Assembly: GCA_913055675.1 (NCBI GenBank)
Contig: CAJXKY010000018.1
Location: 1 to 43,421, forward strand
Direction of reading: 5' to 3'
DNA: 43,421 bases
Source: an uncultured Halanaerobiales bacterium
GTDB taxonomy: Bacteria; Bacillota; Halanaerobiia; Halanaerobiales; M55B127
Positions within the stretch are counted from its first letter, which is position 1. Each line of letters begins with the position of its first letter. Below, piece by piece: positions 17,703 through 26,186 of this stretch. The notes beneath the pieces were generated by a model. The model had not been told where the DNA came from. It was given only the letters and a program-made list of their open reading frames with translations, and ran no database searches. A program made the translations under genes and the position numbers.

Positions 17703-18743
17703 TCAATATCTTTCAGATCTCACATTAAAAACTGGAATCTTAAATTGTTTTTTAATATTGATTAAAAAGTCTTCTTCTTCAAAACTTTCTCCCTCGGGGT
17801 TGAAAGGATTAATCGTTAAAGAAATTAAATTAATAGGATAGAGAACCCTTATTTTTATCCCATTTTTTGTTAGGTAATTATATTCCATTTGGTTTATAAA
17901 TAGTTTAGTCGAATCTGGAATAACTACTGTAATATTCTTTAAATTATATTCAATTAACATCCGGGCAATAGTGCCCGTAAATGCCCCATTCACAAAAATA
18001 TATTTTGTCTGTGCCTTTGTCTTTGCTAAATATTCCTTAATATCTTTCATTAATAGCAGAGAAGTAGGAGATTTGAAACTTTTTATCTTATCATTTTTAG
18101 TCCAGAGAACACTATTATTATTATTACAGTATTTTTGTAATTTAATAATATCCTTTTGTTCTTCTAAATAAGGAACCTGTAATTTCTGAACTTCATACTT
18201 GGTCTTTTCTATCACTTCTTCCATATTTTTACCGATTACAGCTCCAGTAGCTAAAACCATCGCCTCACTTATTTTAGGTAGAGCAGAACTTTTACGGTCT
18301 AATGCTCCATCAACAATAATAAAATCGGTTTTATTAAGTAACAAGTCTTTGACCAAAATAAGTTGGCTTAATCTGTTAATCCCGACCAGTTGGACTTCAC
18401 CTTCACTTAAGCTTTGATAAAGATTAACATAACCCATTGTAGACCTAATTTTGGTACCTGTAATCTTTTTATACTTAAGGTCATTGCCTTTGAGGGCTCT
18501 TTCGGCTGTAACAAAATAATTGCCCGGATAAATTTTTACAGGTGGTTTTTTCTTACCTGTAATCAGATCAATATTTTCTCCATCACGACCATATGATAAA
18601 ACACCTATTTGATAACTTTTTAAATATAACTCTTCTACTAATTGATTTAAGGTTACTGTTTTACCGGTGTTTTTCGCTAGTCCGATAATAGATACTGTTT
18701 CAATATTTTTATTGATAATTAAATCGCTTAACTTATTCTTCAT
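17703..18743 (-). CDS. kamB: P-loop protein upstream of kamD, KamB-type (putative aminomutase reactivase subunit)
   Basis: The 346-residue protein has a Walker A P-loop IIGLAKNTGKTVTLN (about 19-33) and conserved-looking INPFNPEGESF near the C-terminus. In the clostridial lysine clusters two genes, kamB and kamC, lie beside kamDE. They are thought to reactivate the aminomutase, which inactivates when its radical escapes. I assign KamB from the P-loop, size and position. The partner KamC, a MutS-like ATPase, is not present here. The ATG has GGGGA upstream, and the gene starts 14 bases after the predicted start of a sigma-54 transcript. It is the first gene of the lysine operon. Confidence 0.75.
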   Translation of the reverse strand: MKNKLSDLIINKNIETVSIIGLAKNTGKTVTLNQLVEELYLKSYQIGVLSYGRDGENIDLITGKKKPPVKIYPGNYFVTAERALKGNDLKYKKITGTKIRSTMGYVNLYQSLSEGEVQLVGINRLSQLILVKDLLLNKTDFIIVDGALDRKSSALPKISEAMVLATGAVIGKNMEEVIEKTKYEVQKLQVPYLEEQKDIIKLQKYCNNNNSVLWTKNDKIKSFKSPTSLLLMKDIKEYLAKTKAQTKYIFVNGAFTGTIARMLIEYNLKNITVVIPDSTKLFINQMEYNYLTKNGIKIRVLYPINLISLTINPFNPEGESFEEEDFLINIKKQFKIPVFNVRSERY

Positions 18744-18766
18744 TCTATTATCCCCTTTTATTGAAA

Positions 18767-18783
18767 TTGCAATTATTATGCCA
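18767..18783 (-). promoter_or_regulatory. sigma-54 promoter of the kamB-kamDE lysine operon
   Basis: On the minus strand TGGCATAATAATTGCAA matches the -24/-12 consensus TGGCAYRNNNNTTGCW at every defined position, with exactly ten bases between GG (18782-18781) and GC (18770-18769). The expected start is near 18757, leaving a 14-base leader that contains the kamB SD. An AT-only 9-bp inverted repeat with 8-base spacer (18793-18818) lies just upstream, at the end of lysO. Confidence 0.85.
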
Positions 18784-18802
18784 GACCATTAATATATTAA
18801 AG

Positions 18803-19723
18803 TTATATATTTAATATAAATGGAACTAAAATAGGAACCAAAGAAGAAAGGACAACTCCACTAATAAATGCTGGAACAGCAATTTCTTCTCCAGAAACCT
18901 TTTTTATCAAAGGTAAGGTTACATCCATAGTAGTTGCTCCCCCAGGTCCTATCGAAGGAATTTTGCCAATATATTTTACCACAAAAGGTAGAGATATTAT
19001 GGTTAAAAGTTCTCTAAAAACATTTGTCAAAAAGGCTACAGAACCAAGTTCTACACTATGTATTTTAGTTATTAAGACTGCTGACAAACTATACCAACCA
19101 AAACCAGCACCTACAGCCATTGCTTCTTTTGCAACCATATTCAAAACAAGACTTGCAAGATAGGTTCCCAATAAGGTACCAATTACTATTAAAATCGGAA
19201 TTAAAATTATTTTAAAACCAAGCACTTTCAACTCATAAAAAGCTTCCTTGTTTAATCCAATATCTACACCTACTCCAAATAAAAGAGCAGCGAGGGCATA
19301 GGTCGTTATAATTTCAATAGTGGGTAAATAGCTATTTTTTAAAACTGTGATTCCAAGAACTATACCTATTATTACTGATATCACTATAATAATTGTTAAT
19401 CGATGGTCTGAACCTTCTTCCTGTAGTTCTTCTTCCTCTACATCCTCATAATTGTTTTTTAAAAATACAGAAAAAACTTTTAATAGTGCTATACTACCCA
19501 AAATACTAAATAATGCCAATATGAAGGCTTTATAACCAATTACTCCAAGCTCACTTATTATCTTTTCATCGACCCCAATTCTAGCTCCCATCGAACCAAG
19601 TAGAATTATTAATCCTATTTCTGTTATATATCCTGAAAATTTATAGAATATATCAGGAAAAGGTTTAAAATATCCTAATACAAATCCTACAATCAAAAAT
19701 AATAATATTAATGTAATATCCAT
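18803..19723 (-). CDS. lysO: LysO-family (DUF340) lysine transporter
   Basis: LysO (YbjE) is known in E. coli as a lysine exporter. The 306-residue protein has about eight hydrophobic segments. Recognisable family stretches are LGSMGARIGVDEKIISELG, ALLFGVGVDIGLNKEAF, GAGFGWYSLSAVLI and SIGPGGATTMDVTLPLI. It lies between the sigma-54 activator and the lysine operon. An exporter beside a catabolic pathway is unexpected; it could be a relief valve, an exchanger, or run inward here (inference). GGAGGG precedes the ATG. No terminator separates it from kamB, so read-through into the operon is possible. Confidence 0.88.
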   Translation of the reverse strand: MDITLILLFLIVGFVLGYFKPFPDIFYKFSGYITEIGLIILLGSMGARIGVDEKIISELGVIGYKAFILALFSILGSIALLKVFSVFLKNNYEDVEEEELQEEGSDHRLTIIIVISVIIGIVLGITVLKNSYLPTIEIITTYALAALLFGVGVDIGLNKEAFYELKVLGFKIILIPILIVIGTLLGTYLASLVLNMVAKEAMAVGAGFGWYSLSAVLITKIHSVELGSVAFLTNVFRELLTIISLPFVVKYIGKIPSIGPGGATTMDVTLPLIKKVSGEEIAVPAFISGVVLSSLVPILVPFILNI

Positions 19724-19735
19724 CCTTTGACCCTC

Positions 19736-19763
19736 CTCGGGGCAAGCCGTAGTGGTTTGCGAG
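19736..19763 (-). promoter_or_regulatory. hairpin in the lysO leader next to its SD
   Basis: On the minus strand GCAAACC (19754-19760) pairs with GGCTTGC (19742-19748) around a five-base loop, and the base of the stem (CTC/GAG) overlaps the edge of the lysO SD at 19732-19737. It is GC-rich compared with the surroundings. It could moderate lysO translation or reduce read-through from the regulator gene; there is no T-run, so it is not a classic terminator. Confidence 0.4.
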
Positions 19764-19791
19764 TGGACTTAACTTCTATCACTCCTAGTAA

Positions 19792-21255
19792 TTATTTGAG
19801 CTCGTATTTTTTTAATTTATACTGAAGTGACTGCCTCGAAATATCTAATTCTCGGGCAGCAGCACTTATATTATGATCAGTTTTTTCAAGAGCATTTTTT
19901 ATTAGTTTCATTTCTATTTCTTCCAAATAACTCTCTAAGGAAGGTAAATCTTCATTGTCTTTAATTTTTTCCTCAGTAGTCCAATTGTTTAAAATATTTC
20001 TGTTTTGGCCGAGCCTTTCTCTTATATATCCCGGTAAATCATCTATTTCGATCTCATCTCCAAGCTGTTTAATATTATAGGCACTTTCTATCACATGTTT
20101 AAGTTCCCTGACATTACCCGGCCAAGGATATTTTTTAAAGACATCTTTTAATTTATTAGATAAATCTGAAATATTTTTATCAAATTCTTTATTATATTGT
20201 TTAATAAAATGATTGGTCAGTAAAAAGATGTCATCTGTTCTTTTTCTTAAAGGTGGTAAATAGATATATACTACACTTAAACGATAATAGAGGTCTTCTC
20301 TTAAAAGATCTTTTTCAAACGCTTTATCAGGATGCATATTCATTGTCGTTATAATCCTGACATCTACCTGTTTTTCCTTCTGGGCACCAATCCGCCTTAT
20401 TCGACCATCCTGTAATACTCTAAGCAGTTTAGCCTGCAGAGATAAATCCATCGAGTTGATTTCATCTAAAAGAATTGTCCCTCCATCAGCCATTTCAAAT
20501 AATCCCGGTTTGCTCTTTGCCCCTGTAAAACTACCTTTTTCCGTTCCGAAAAGTAAAGACTCTAATAAATCCTTAGGAAGGGCTGCACAGTTTTGGGCTA
20601 TAAATTCATTGTTTTTTCTGTTGCTCGCATTATGAATACTTTGAGCAAATAGTTCTTTCCCGGTTCCAGTTTCGCCATAAATTAAAACTGAAGAATCACT
20701 TTGGGCACTCTTCATTGCATCACTTACTGAACTATTAAATTTACTATTTTGCCCAATTATATCAGAAAATTCAAAACTCGTGTTATTTTCTGCTACTGTT
20801 TTTTTATTATTTTTATCCTTGCTATTATCATTTAATTTATTCCTTAAGTCAGTAATATCATCAACTAATTCCTCAGTCTGAGTGATATCTTTGGAAATCT
20901 CAACCGCACCTTTAGTTCTATCCTTAAAAATTATGGGGAAAGTGTGGTTTATTGTTGTAATCTTTTTTCCCCGATAATTAATAAAAGTCTGTTTATGGTT
21001 TAGATACTTTTCACCACTTTTTAATGTTTTCATTAACGTAGATGTTTCTAGTGTTAAAGAAGGGAAAACCTCAAAAATATTTTTCCCGACAACCTCTTTC
21101 GGTTTTAATCCATCTATTTCAGAGGCCTTTTGATTATATAATATTGTCTTCCCTTTATTATCTACTACATGGATACCTTCTGTTAAATTATTCAATAATT
21201 TACATAAACTTTCGCTCTCTAACATCTTATTTGATTCAAGCCATTTAGAATTCAT
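19792..21255 (-). CDS. PAS-domain sigma-54-dependent transcriptional activator
   Basis: The 487-residue protein is a full enhancer-binding protein. A PAS sensor domain is at about 15-125 ([20 protein letters not shown]). The AAA+ domain follows, with Walker A GETGTGKE at 194-201, the sigma-54 contact loop GSFTGA at 241-246 and Walker B GGTILLDE at 258-265. A C-terminal Fis-type helix-turn-helix reads [20 protein letters not shown]. No response-regulator receiver is present, so it probably senses a ligand, perhaps lysine or an intermediate, through the PAS domain (inference). It lies amid the lysine genes, three units of which have sigma-54 promoters. GGAGG precedes the ATG. Confidence 0.95.
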   Translation of the reverse strand: MNSKWLESNKMLESESLCKLLNNLTEGIHVVDNKGKTILYNQKASEIDGLKPKEVVGKNIFEVFPSLTLETSTLMKTLKSGEKYLNHKQTFINYRGKKITTINHTFPIIFKDRTKGAVEISKDITQTEELVDDITDLRNKLNDNSKDKNNKKTVAENNTSFEFSDIIGQNSKFNSSVSDAMKSAQSDSSVLIYGETGTGKELFAQSIHNASNRKNNEFIAQNCAALPKDLLESLLFGTEKGSFTGAKSKPGLFEMADGGTILLDEINSMDLSLQAKLLRVLQDGRIRRIGAQKEKQVDVRIITTMNMHPDKAFEKDLLREDLYYRLSVVYIYLPPLRKRTDDIFLLTNHFIKQYNKEFDKNISDLSNKLKDVFKKYPWPGNVRELKHVIESAYNIKQLGDEIEIDDLPGYIRERLGQNRNILNNWTTEEKIKDNEDLPSLESYLEEIEMKLIKNALEKTDHNISAAARELDISRQSLQYKLKKYELK

Positions 21256-21333
21256 GCTTTACCTCCTTAACATCCTTACTCTATGAATTATATATTCTAT
21301 CTTTTTAATCCTAAACCTTTATTTTATGCAAGT

Positions 21334-21369
21334 TTTTTTGCACAATAGAAAAATTTCTTGCGCAAAAAA
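21334..21369. promoter_or_regulatory. inverted repeat between the sigma-54 activator and the amidohydrolase, possible operator
   Basis: TTTTTTGCAC (21334-21343) and GCGCAAAAAA (21360-21369) form a 10-bp inverted repeat with one mismatch and a 16-base gap. A further TGCAA lies at 21327-21331. The site sits in the divergent intergenic region 21256-21415 and could bind the activator itself. A weak sigma-54-like GG-N10-GT (GGTATG at 21370-21375) follows it, towards the amidohydrolase. Confidence 0.4.
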
Positions 21370-21415
21370 GGTATGGAATATGTCTTTATAGAAGTTATAA
21401 TTTAGAGGTGAAAAA

Positions 21416-23017
21416 ATGTCAGAACAAAAAGTTTTTATAAATGGTAAAATATTAATGAATAATAATTTCAATTCTTTTGTTACTCATCATGGTTTAATTA
21501 AAAAAATTGGTCCTGAAAAAGAAATAATGAACGAAAAAGAGGAAGCTACTGAAGTAATAGATTTAAACGGAAGATATATTCTCCCGGGTTTTGCTGATGG
21601 ACATCTTCATTATTTTTATTATGCTTTACAAAAAAACAGTATCGATCTTAAAAATTGTGAAACTATCGATGAAGTTTATAATAAGATTAAAAATCAGGCT
21701 TCTAAGTCAAAAGAAAATGAGTGGATTACAGTAATAAATTGGGATGAAGAAAAGTTTGGAGGAAAGGTTAATCTCGATAGATATCTTCTTGATAAAATCT
21801 CTAAAAATATTCCTATTTTAGTTAAAAGGAGATGCCTTCATATCGGGTTTGTTAATTCAAAAGCTTTAGAACTTGCCCAAATTGATAAAGAGACTCCCGA
21901 TCCTGAGGGTGGTAAAATTGTACGGGATAAAAAAGGATTTCCAACCGGTGTTTTACAAGATGAATCTATCTCTATGGTTGATGATCTAGTAATGGAAAAA
22001 CAAAGAGATAAATTTAAAAATATTATAAAAGATTCATTTGAAGAATTTTTGTCTTTCGGAATTACATCTATTCATACTGATGATTTATGGCAGAAAAAAT
22101 ACCGCGAAGATATATACAAAAGTTATTTAGAACTCGCTAAAAATGATGAACTACCGCTTGATATAACTTTACAATTAAGGGTTAGTGAACAAAAAGACTT
22201 TGCTTTTCATCAAAAAATAAGAAAAGAACTTAAGGGAATAAAAAACTTAAAGACGGGTCCAGTAAAATTTATGTTTGATGGCTCTCTGGGAGGCAGAACC
22301 GCTGCTTTACGCAAACCTTATAAAGATAATACTTCAACAAAAGGTGAATTACTATTTAAAAAAGAAAAGTTAGAATCATTAGTAGATACCGCTTATCAGT
22401 TAGGATTTCAACCAGCTATCCATGCTATCGGGATTAGGGCAGTAGAGATAGTAACAAAAATATATGAAAAAATGAACAAAAAATACCCTAATAAAAAGCT
22501 CCGACCAATTATTGTTCACGCCTCTATGATAGATGATAAATTAATTAATCGAATCAATAAAAATAATATTGTTCTTTCAGTTCAACCCACTTTTATAAGT
22601 TCGGATTATCAGATTGCTGAAAAACGACTGGGTAAAAGAAGAGCAAAGAACTTATATAGAATGAGAAGCCTTATTGAAAGAGGAATACCTCTTGCAGGTA
22701 GTTCAGACGCACCGGTAGAAGAGATAAATCCACTTCTAGGTGTATATGCTTCGATGCAAAGAAAAGAGCCTTATAAAGACAATCTGGAAACCTGGCAGCC
22801 GAATGAAACTATAGATATAAAAAAAGCCCTGCAGCTTTATACTACAGGACCAGCATATCAAAATTTTGAAGAAGATAAAAAAGGATCACTCAGAGTGGGA
22901 CAAAAGGCTGATTTTATTACCTTTAAAGAAAACTTATTAAACCTAGATCCTGAAAAATTATTAAAACAAAAAGTTGAAAGAATATATATAGACGGCCAAT
23001 TAATTTTAGAAAATTAA
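21416..23017 (+). CDS. YtcJ-like metal-dependent amidohydrolase
   Basis: This is an amidohydrolase-superfamily protein of 533 residues. Metal-binding HxH is visible in GFADGHLHYFYY; FMFDGSLGGRTAALRKPY and AGSSDAPVEEINPLLGVYAS are typical of the YtcJ/amidohydrolase 3 group. The C-terminus GSLRVGQKADFITF is the usual beta-sandwich end. The substrate cannot be read from sequence; related enzymes cleave N-acyl or cyclic amide bonds. It is one of few plus-strand genes, divergent from the sigma-54 activator, and its stop codon overlaps that of the convergent racemase. ATG with GAGGTG upstream. Confidence 0.88.
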   Translation: MSEQKVFINGKILMNNNFNSFVTHHGLIKKIGPEKEIMNEKEEATEVIDLNGRYILPGFADGHLHYFYYALQKNSIDLKNCETIDEVYNKIKNQASKSKENEWITVINWDEEKFGGKVNLDRYLLDKISKNIPILVKRRCLHIGFVNSKALELAQIDKETPDPEGGKIVRDKKGFPTGVLQDESISMVDDLVMEKQRDKFKNIIKDSFEEFLSFGITSIHTDDLWQKKYREDIYKSYLELAKNDELPLDITLQLRVSEQKDFAFHQKIRKELKGIKNLKTGPVKFMFDGSLGGRTAALRKPYKDNTSTKGELLFKKEKLESLVDTAYQLGFQPAIHAIGIRAVEIVTKIYEKMNKKYPNKKLRPIIVHASMIDDKLINRINKNNIVLSVQPTFISSDYQIAEKRLGKRRAKNLYRMRSLIERGIPLAGSSDAPVEEINPLLGVYASMQRKEPYKDNLETWQPNETIDIKKALQLYTTGPAYQNFEEDKKGSLRVGQKADFITFKENLLNLDPEKLLKQKVERIYIDGQLILEN

Positions 23018-24093
23018 GGCATGTTTATATAATTTTTATAAATATACTCGGAAGTCATAGTCTGAAGCATTGCACCATAATCTAGTTTGAATTCTATTTC
23101 ACTCCCAATTTGCAAGTTCCTTTTAGACTCAGTTACATCACAAAGTAGATGGTCACTACTGGCTCCTATGATTTCGATTCCTTCTAAAATAGGAGTCATA
23201 CCATCCACGTTTACATCTTGCCTTCCAACAGCTAAAATAGCTCTCTTTCTTATTCCTTTATCTTCAAATTCCGGTTTGTTTCCAAAAGCATCATGTCCAG
23301 TTTTACCTGACGGTTTTGAAGGTTTATTTTTTAGCTCAATTATCTCAGCAGCTAACTTAATATTATTACTATTTAAAAATGATATTTCTCTTTGATGTGT
23401 AATATCTGTACCTTGAATCAAACCTTCGCCTACTCTCAAATTATTAATACCTTCAGGTAGTTGACCCTTTTCTAAAAGAATCGTTGTTGCTGTATTACCC
23501 CCAGAAACCACTTTCAGATCATAATCATATTTATCTTTAATCTTTTCTTTTAAATCTAATAGAATCTTAGTGTTCTCTGGAGTTGGTAAAACACCACCAT
23601 AACAACCAACATTAGTGCCAAGCCCAACAATCTCAACACCCTCTATTTCCAGAGCAGACTTCATAAATTCCATAAAATCTTTTACTAATACCCCTTCTCT
23701 TAGATCACCAACATCAACCATAATTATGGCCTTATGGATCTTTCCTTGTTTAAGGGCTTCTCTACCTATACCTTCTAGGGTGACTAATTCAGAATTAAGA
23801 CTTATATCAACATATTTGATGAGTGATTGAATTTCTGAAAGCCGGGGTAATCTAAGAAGTACCATTTCATTATCAAAACCAGCTTCCCTCATCTTTTTTA
23901 TATTTTTTATTCTAGAATCTCCTATGGTAGATATACCACCGGAAACTATAGCATTTACTATTCTTAAATCCCCTGCTCCTCCTTTGACAACACCTGTAAT
24001 ATTTATTCCTTGTTCTTCACATTTGTTCTTTAAGATACGGGCATTGGTTTCTATTTCTGCAAGATTAATATTCACACGGGGAGTTTTATTCAT
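23014..24093 (-). CDS. Orr-like alanine/ornithine racemase-family PLP enzyme, possible lysine racemase
   Basis: The protein has the N-terminal alanine-racemase fold; the PLP lysine is expected at K37 in NITGVVKGGAGD. Other marks are LLRLPRLSEIQSLI, VGLGTNVGCYGGVLPTPENT and NNLRVGEGLIQGTDI. In ornithine-fermenting clusters Orr makes D-ornithine for ornithine 4,5-aminomutase. Here, divergent from kamA and near kamDE, the substrate may be lysine, since lysine 5,6-aminomutase also accepts D-lysine (inference). I start at ATG 24093, with GGAAGTG upstream, rather than 24141, which lacks an SD. Length is then about 359 residues. Confidence 0.83.
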   Translation of the reverse strand: MNKTPRVNINLAEIETNARILKNKCEEQGINITGVVKGGAGDLRIVNAIVSGGISTIGDSRIKNIKKMREAGFDNEMVLLRLPRLSEIQSLIKYVDISLNSELVTLEGIGREALKQGKIHKAIIMVDVGDLREGVLVKDFMEFMKSALEIEGVEIVGLGTNVGCYGGVLPTPENTKILLDLKEKIKDKYDYDLKVVSGGNTATTILLEKGQLPEGINNLRVGEGLIQGTDITHQREISFLNSNNIKLAAEIIELKNKPSKPSGKTGHDAFGNKPEFEDKGIRKRAILAVGRQDVNVDGMTPILEGIEIIGASSDHLLCDVTESKRNLQIGSEIEFKLDYGAMLQTMTSEYIYKNYINMP

Positions 24094-24181
24094 AATATTC
24101 ACTTCCTTAAATTGCTTAATATTTTTAATAACATATTTCATTATATTATATCATAAACTAATCTTCAACATTTCAGCAACT

Positions 24182-24197
24182 TGGTATGCTTTTTGCA
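24182..24197 (+). promoter_or_regulatory. sigma-54 promoter of kamA
   Basis: TGGTATGCTTTTTGCA matches the -24/-12 consensus with a single difference (T for C at the fourth base) and ten bases between GG (24183-24184) and GC (24195-24196). The expected transcription start is near 24208, 44 bases before the kamA ATG. It lies in the 158-base divergent gap shared with the racemase gene. Confidence 0.78.
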
Positions 24198-24251
24198 TAA
24201 TATTATAGTGGTGATTAATTTAAAATTATTTTCTCGTATAGGAGGTAAAGG

Positions 24252-25448
24252 ATGCACAGCTATAAAGATATCGACCTATGGAAAGATGTAAGTGAAGAAG
24301 ATTGGAATGATTGGCACTGGCAAGTCAAAAATAGAATTACTGACGTAGAAACTTTAAAGAAAGTTATTGATATAAACGAAAAAGAAACCGAAGAAATTGA
24401 ATCTTCCCTTGATACATTAAGAATGGCTATTACACCTTATTATGCTAGTTTAATGGATAAAGATAGTAGGGACTGTCCGATCCGTAAACAAGCCGTTCCT
24501 ACTGCCAAAGAGCTTGATTTAGGGAAAGCTGATATGGAAGATCCCCTACACGAAGATGTTGATTCACCTGTACCAGGACTTACTCACCGTTATCCAGATC
24601 GGGTATTACTTTTAATAACTGATCAATGTTCGATGTATTGTCGACACTGTACTAGAAGAAGATTCGCTGGAGTAACTGATAAATCAATGCCCATGAACCA
24701 AATTGATCAGGCTGTAGAATATATTAAAAACAATAAAAATATTCGCGATGTACTATTATCCGGTGGAGACGCTCTCTTAGTTTCTGACGATAAATTAGAA
24801 AAAATAATTAAAAAATTAAGAGCAATAAAACACGTTGAAATAATTCGCATTGGTTCTAGAACACCTGTAGTTATGCCCCAACGTATCACTGATAACTTAG
24901 TTAACATGTTGAAAAAGTACCATCCCATATATTTGAATTTACAGTTTAACCATCCCAAGGAAATCACAGAAACCGCTAAACAGGCTATTGAAAAGTTAAA
25001 TTATGCAGGAATACCAGTGGGAAATCAAAGTGTATTATTGAAAGGAATAAATGACCAACCAGCTATTATGAAAGACCTTGTTCAGAAATTACTGTACATA
25101 AGAATTAAACCATATTATTTATACCAATGTGATTTATCTAAAGGTATTGAACACTTCAGAACCCCAGTCAGTAAGGGAATAGAAATAATAGAATCTTTAA
25201 GACAACATACTACTGGTATGGCAGTTCCAACCTATGTTATTGATGCTCCAGGTGGAGGAGGAAAAATTCCAGTTAGTCCTCAATATATGATCTCTCAGGC
25301 AGAAAACAAAGTGATCTTAAGAAACTACGAAGGCAGGTTTTTTGCTTACACTGAACCAGGTTATGAACAAACTAATTCTCAAGAAAATATAAACAATCGA
25401 GGAGTTTCAAAACTTATTGAAAATGATGATTTTACAATAGATTATTAA
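24252..25448 (+). CDS. kamA: L-lysine 2,3-aminomutase (radical SAM)
   Basis: KamA isomerises L-lysine to L-beta-lysine using a [4Fe-4S] cluster, S-adenosylmethionine and PLP, the first step of lysine fermentation. Cluster cysteines are C126, C130 and C133 (CSMYCRHC). PLP lysine K338 is in DAPGGGGK. D294 and D331 match the two aspartates that bind the lysine epsilon-amino group in the Clostridium subterminale enzyme (293 and 330, with K337), a constant offset of one. This separates it from glutamate 2,3-aminomutase. Length 398; GGAGG precedes the ATG. Transcribed alone from a sigma-54 promoter. Confidence 0.97.
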   Translation: MHSYKDIDLWKDVSEEDWNDWHWQVKNRITDVETLKKVIDINEKETEEIESSLDTLRMAITPYYASLMDKDSRDCPIRKQAVPTAKELDLGKADMEDPLHEDVDSPVPGLTHRYPDRVLLLITDQCSMYCRHCTRRRFAGVTDKSMPMNQIDQAVEYIKNNKNIRDVLLSGGDALLVSDDKLEKIIKKLRAIKHVEIIRIGSRTPVVMPQRITDNLVNMLKKYHPIYLNLQFNHPKEITETAKQAIEKLNYAGIPVGNQSVLLKGINDQPAIMKDLVQKLLYIRIKPYYLYQCDLSKGIEHFRTPVSKGIEIIESLRQHTTGMAVPTYVIDAPGGGGKIPVSPQYMISQAENKVILRNYEGRFFAYTEPGYEQTNSQENINNRGVSKLIENDDFTIDY

Positions 25449-25455
25449 ATACTTC

Positions 25456-25476
25456 AGGGCACCGTTAAGGTGCCCT
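25456..25476. terminator. bidirectional hairpin between kamA and atoA
   Basis: A perfect 8-bp stem (AGGGCACC and GGTGCCCT) with a five-base loop lies between two convergent genes. The flanking sequence is A/T-rich but without long T-runs, so termination may be moderate in both directions. Confidence 0.7.
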
Positions 25477-25487
25477 ATATGTTTATC

Positions 25488-26138
25488 TTAAAACTGTTTT
25501 AAATTCTCACTTATTTTTAATTCCGCTTCAGTTTTTTCTATTACCTCATTTACATCTACTTCTTTTGCTATTTCCTTCAAAATCAATCCTTCACTAGAAA
25601 CTTCCATTACTGCTAACTCAGATACAATTAAATCAACTTCTCCGGCTGCAGTTAAAGGTAAATTACATTCTTGTTTTATCTTTGAAGTTCCTTTTTTAGT
25701 CTGATGGGTTATAGCACAGATAACTTTTTTGGCGCCAACTGTTAAATCCATAGCCCCTCCCATACCTGGGACCAATTTACCAGGAATCATCCAATTTGCA
25801 ATATTTCCTTTGCTGTCAACCTGGAGGGCACCTAGAACTGTCATATCAAGATGACCTCCTCTGATTATGTTAAAGGACATTGCACTATCAAAAAAACTAC
25901 CTGTATTTTTTATTGTAGCATATTTCCCACTTGCATTTATTATATCTTTATCTTCAAATCCTTCTGCTGCTTCCTTATCTAAGCCTACTAATCCATTTTC
26001 AGAATGGATATGTACTTCTATATCTGATGGTATAAAATCACAAACTATGGTCGGAATTCCAATACCTAGGTTAACTACATCACCATCATTTATTTCTTTG
26101 GAAATTCTTTGAGCAATTTTAGTTTTTGTTTGGGACAT
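25488..26138 (-). CDS. atoA: butyrate/acetoacetate CoA-transferase subunit B
   Basis: This is the beta subunit of a class I 3-oxoacid CoA-transferase. In lysine fermentation it moves CoA between butyryl-CoA and acetoacetate. The catalytic glutamate is in the conserved HSENGLVGLD. Other marks are NLGIGIPTIVCDFI and GGAMDLTVGAKKVICAITHQ. Length 216 is typical. It follows atoD by 48 bases and is the last gene of hbd-crt-atoD-atoA. Confidence 0.95.
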   Translation of the reverse strand: MSQTKTKIAQRISKEINDGDVVNLGIGIPTIVCDFIPSDIEVHIHSENGLVGLDKEAAEGFEDKDIINASGKYATIKNTGSFFDSAMSFNIIRGGHLDMTVLGALQVDSKGNIANWMIPGKLVPGMGGAMDLTVGAKKVICAITHQTKKGTSKIKQECNLPLTAAGEVDLIVSELAVMEVSSEGLILKEIAKEVDVNEVIEKTEAELKISENLKQF

Positions 26139-26186
26139 TATTTCACCCTTCCTAACTAATTAAATTAAATATGATAAAAATATTAT

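Noticed and set aside
18793..18818. AT-only inverted repeat as the enhancer site for the sigma-54 activator
   Set aside because: It is only about 10 bases upstream of the -24 element, too close for a typical enhancer, and similar repeats were not seen at kamA or hbd.
24183..24200. A sigma-54-like site on the minus strand for the racemase, overlapping the kamA promoter
   Set aside because: The spacing is right, but the essential -24 GG is replaced by GC, so it is probably a by-product of the kamA site on the other strand.
24252..25448. Glutamate 2,3-aminomutase as an alternative for kamA
   Set aside because: Both lysine-binding aspartates (D294 and D331) are present at the positions expected for lysine 2,3-aminomutase.
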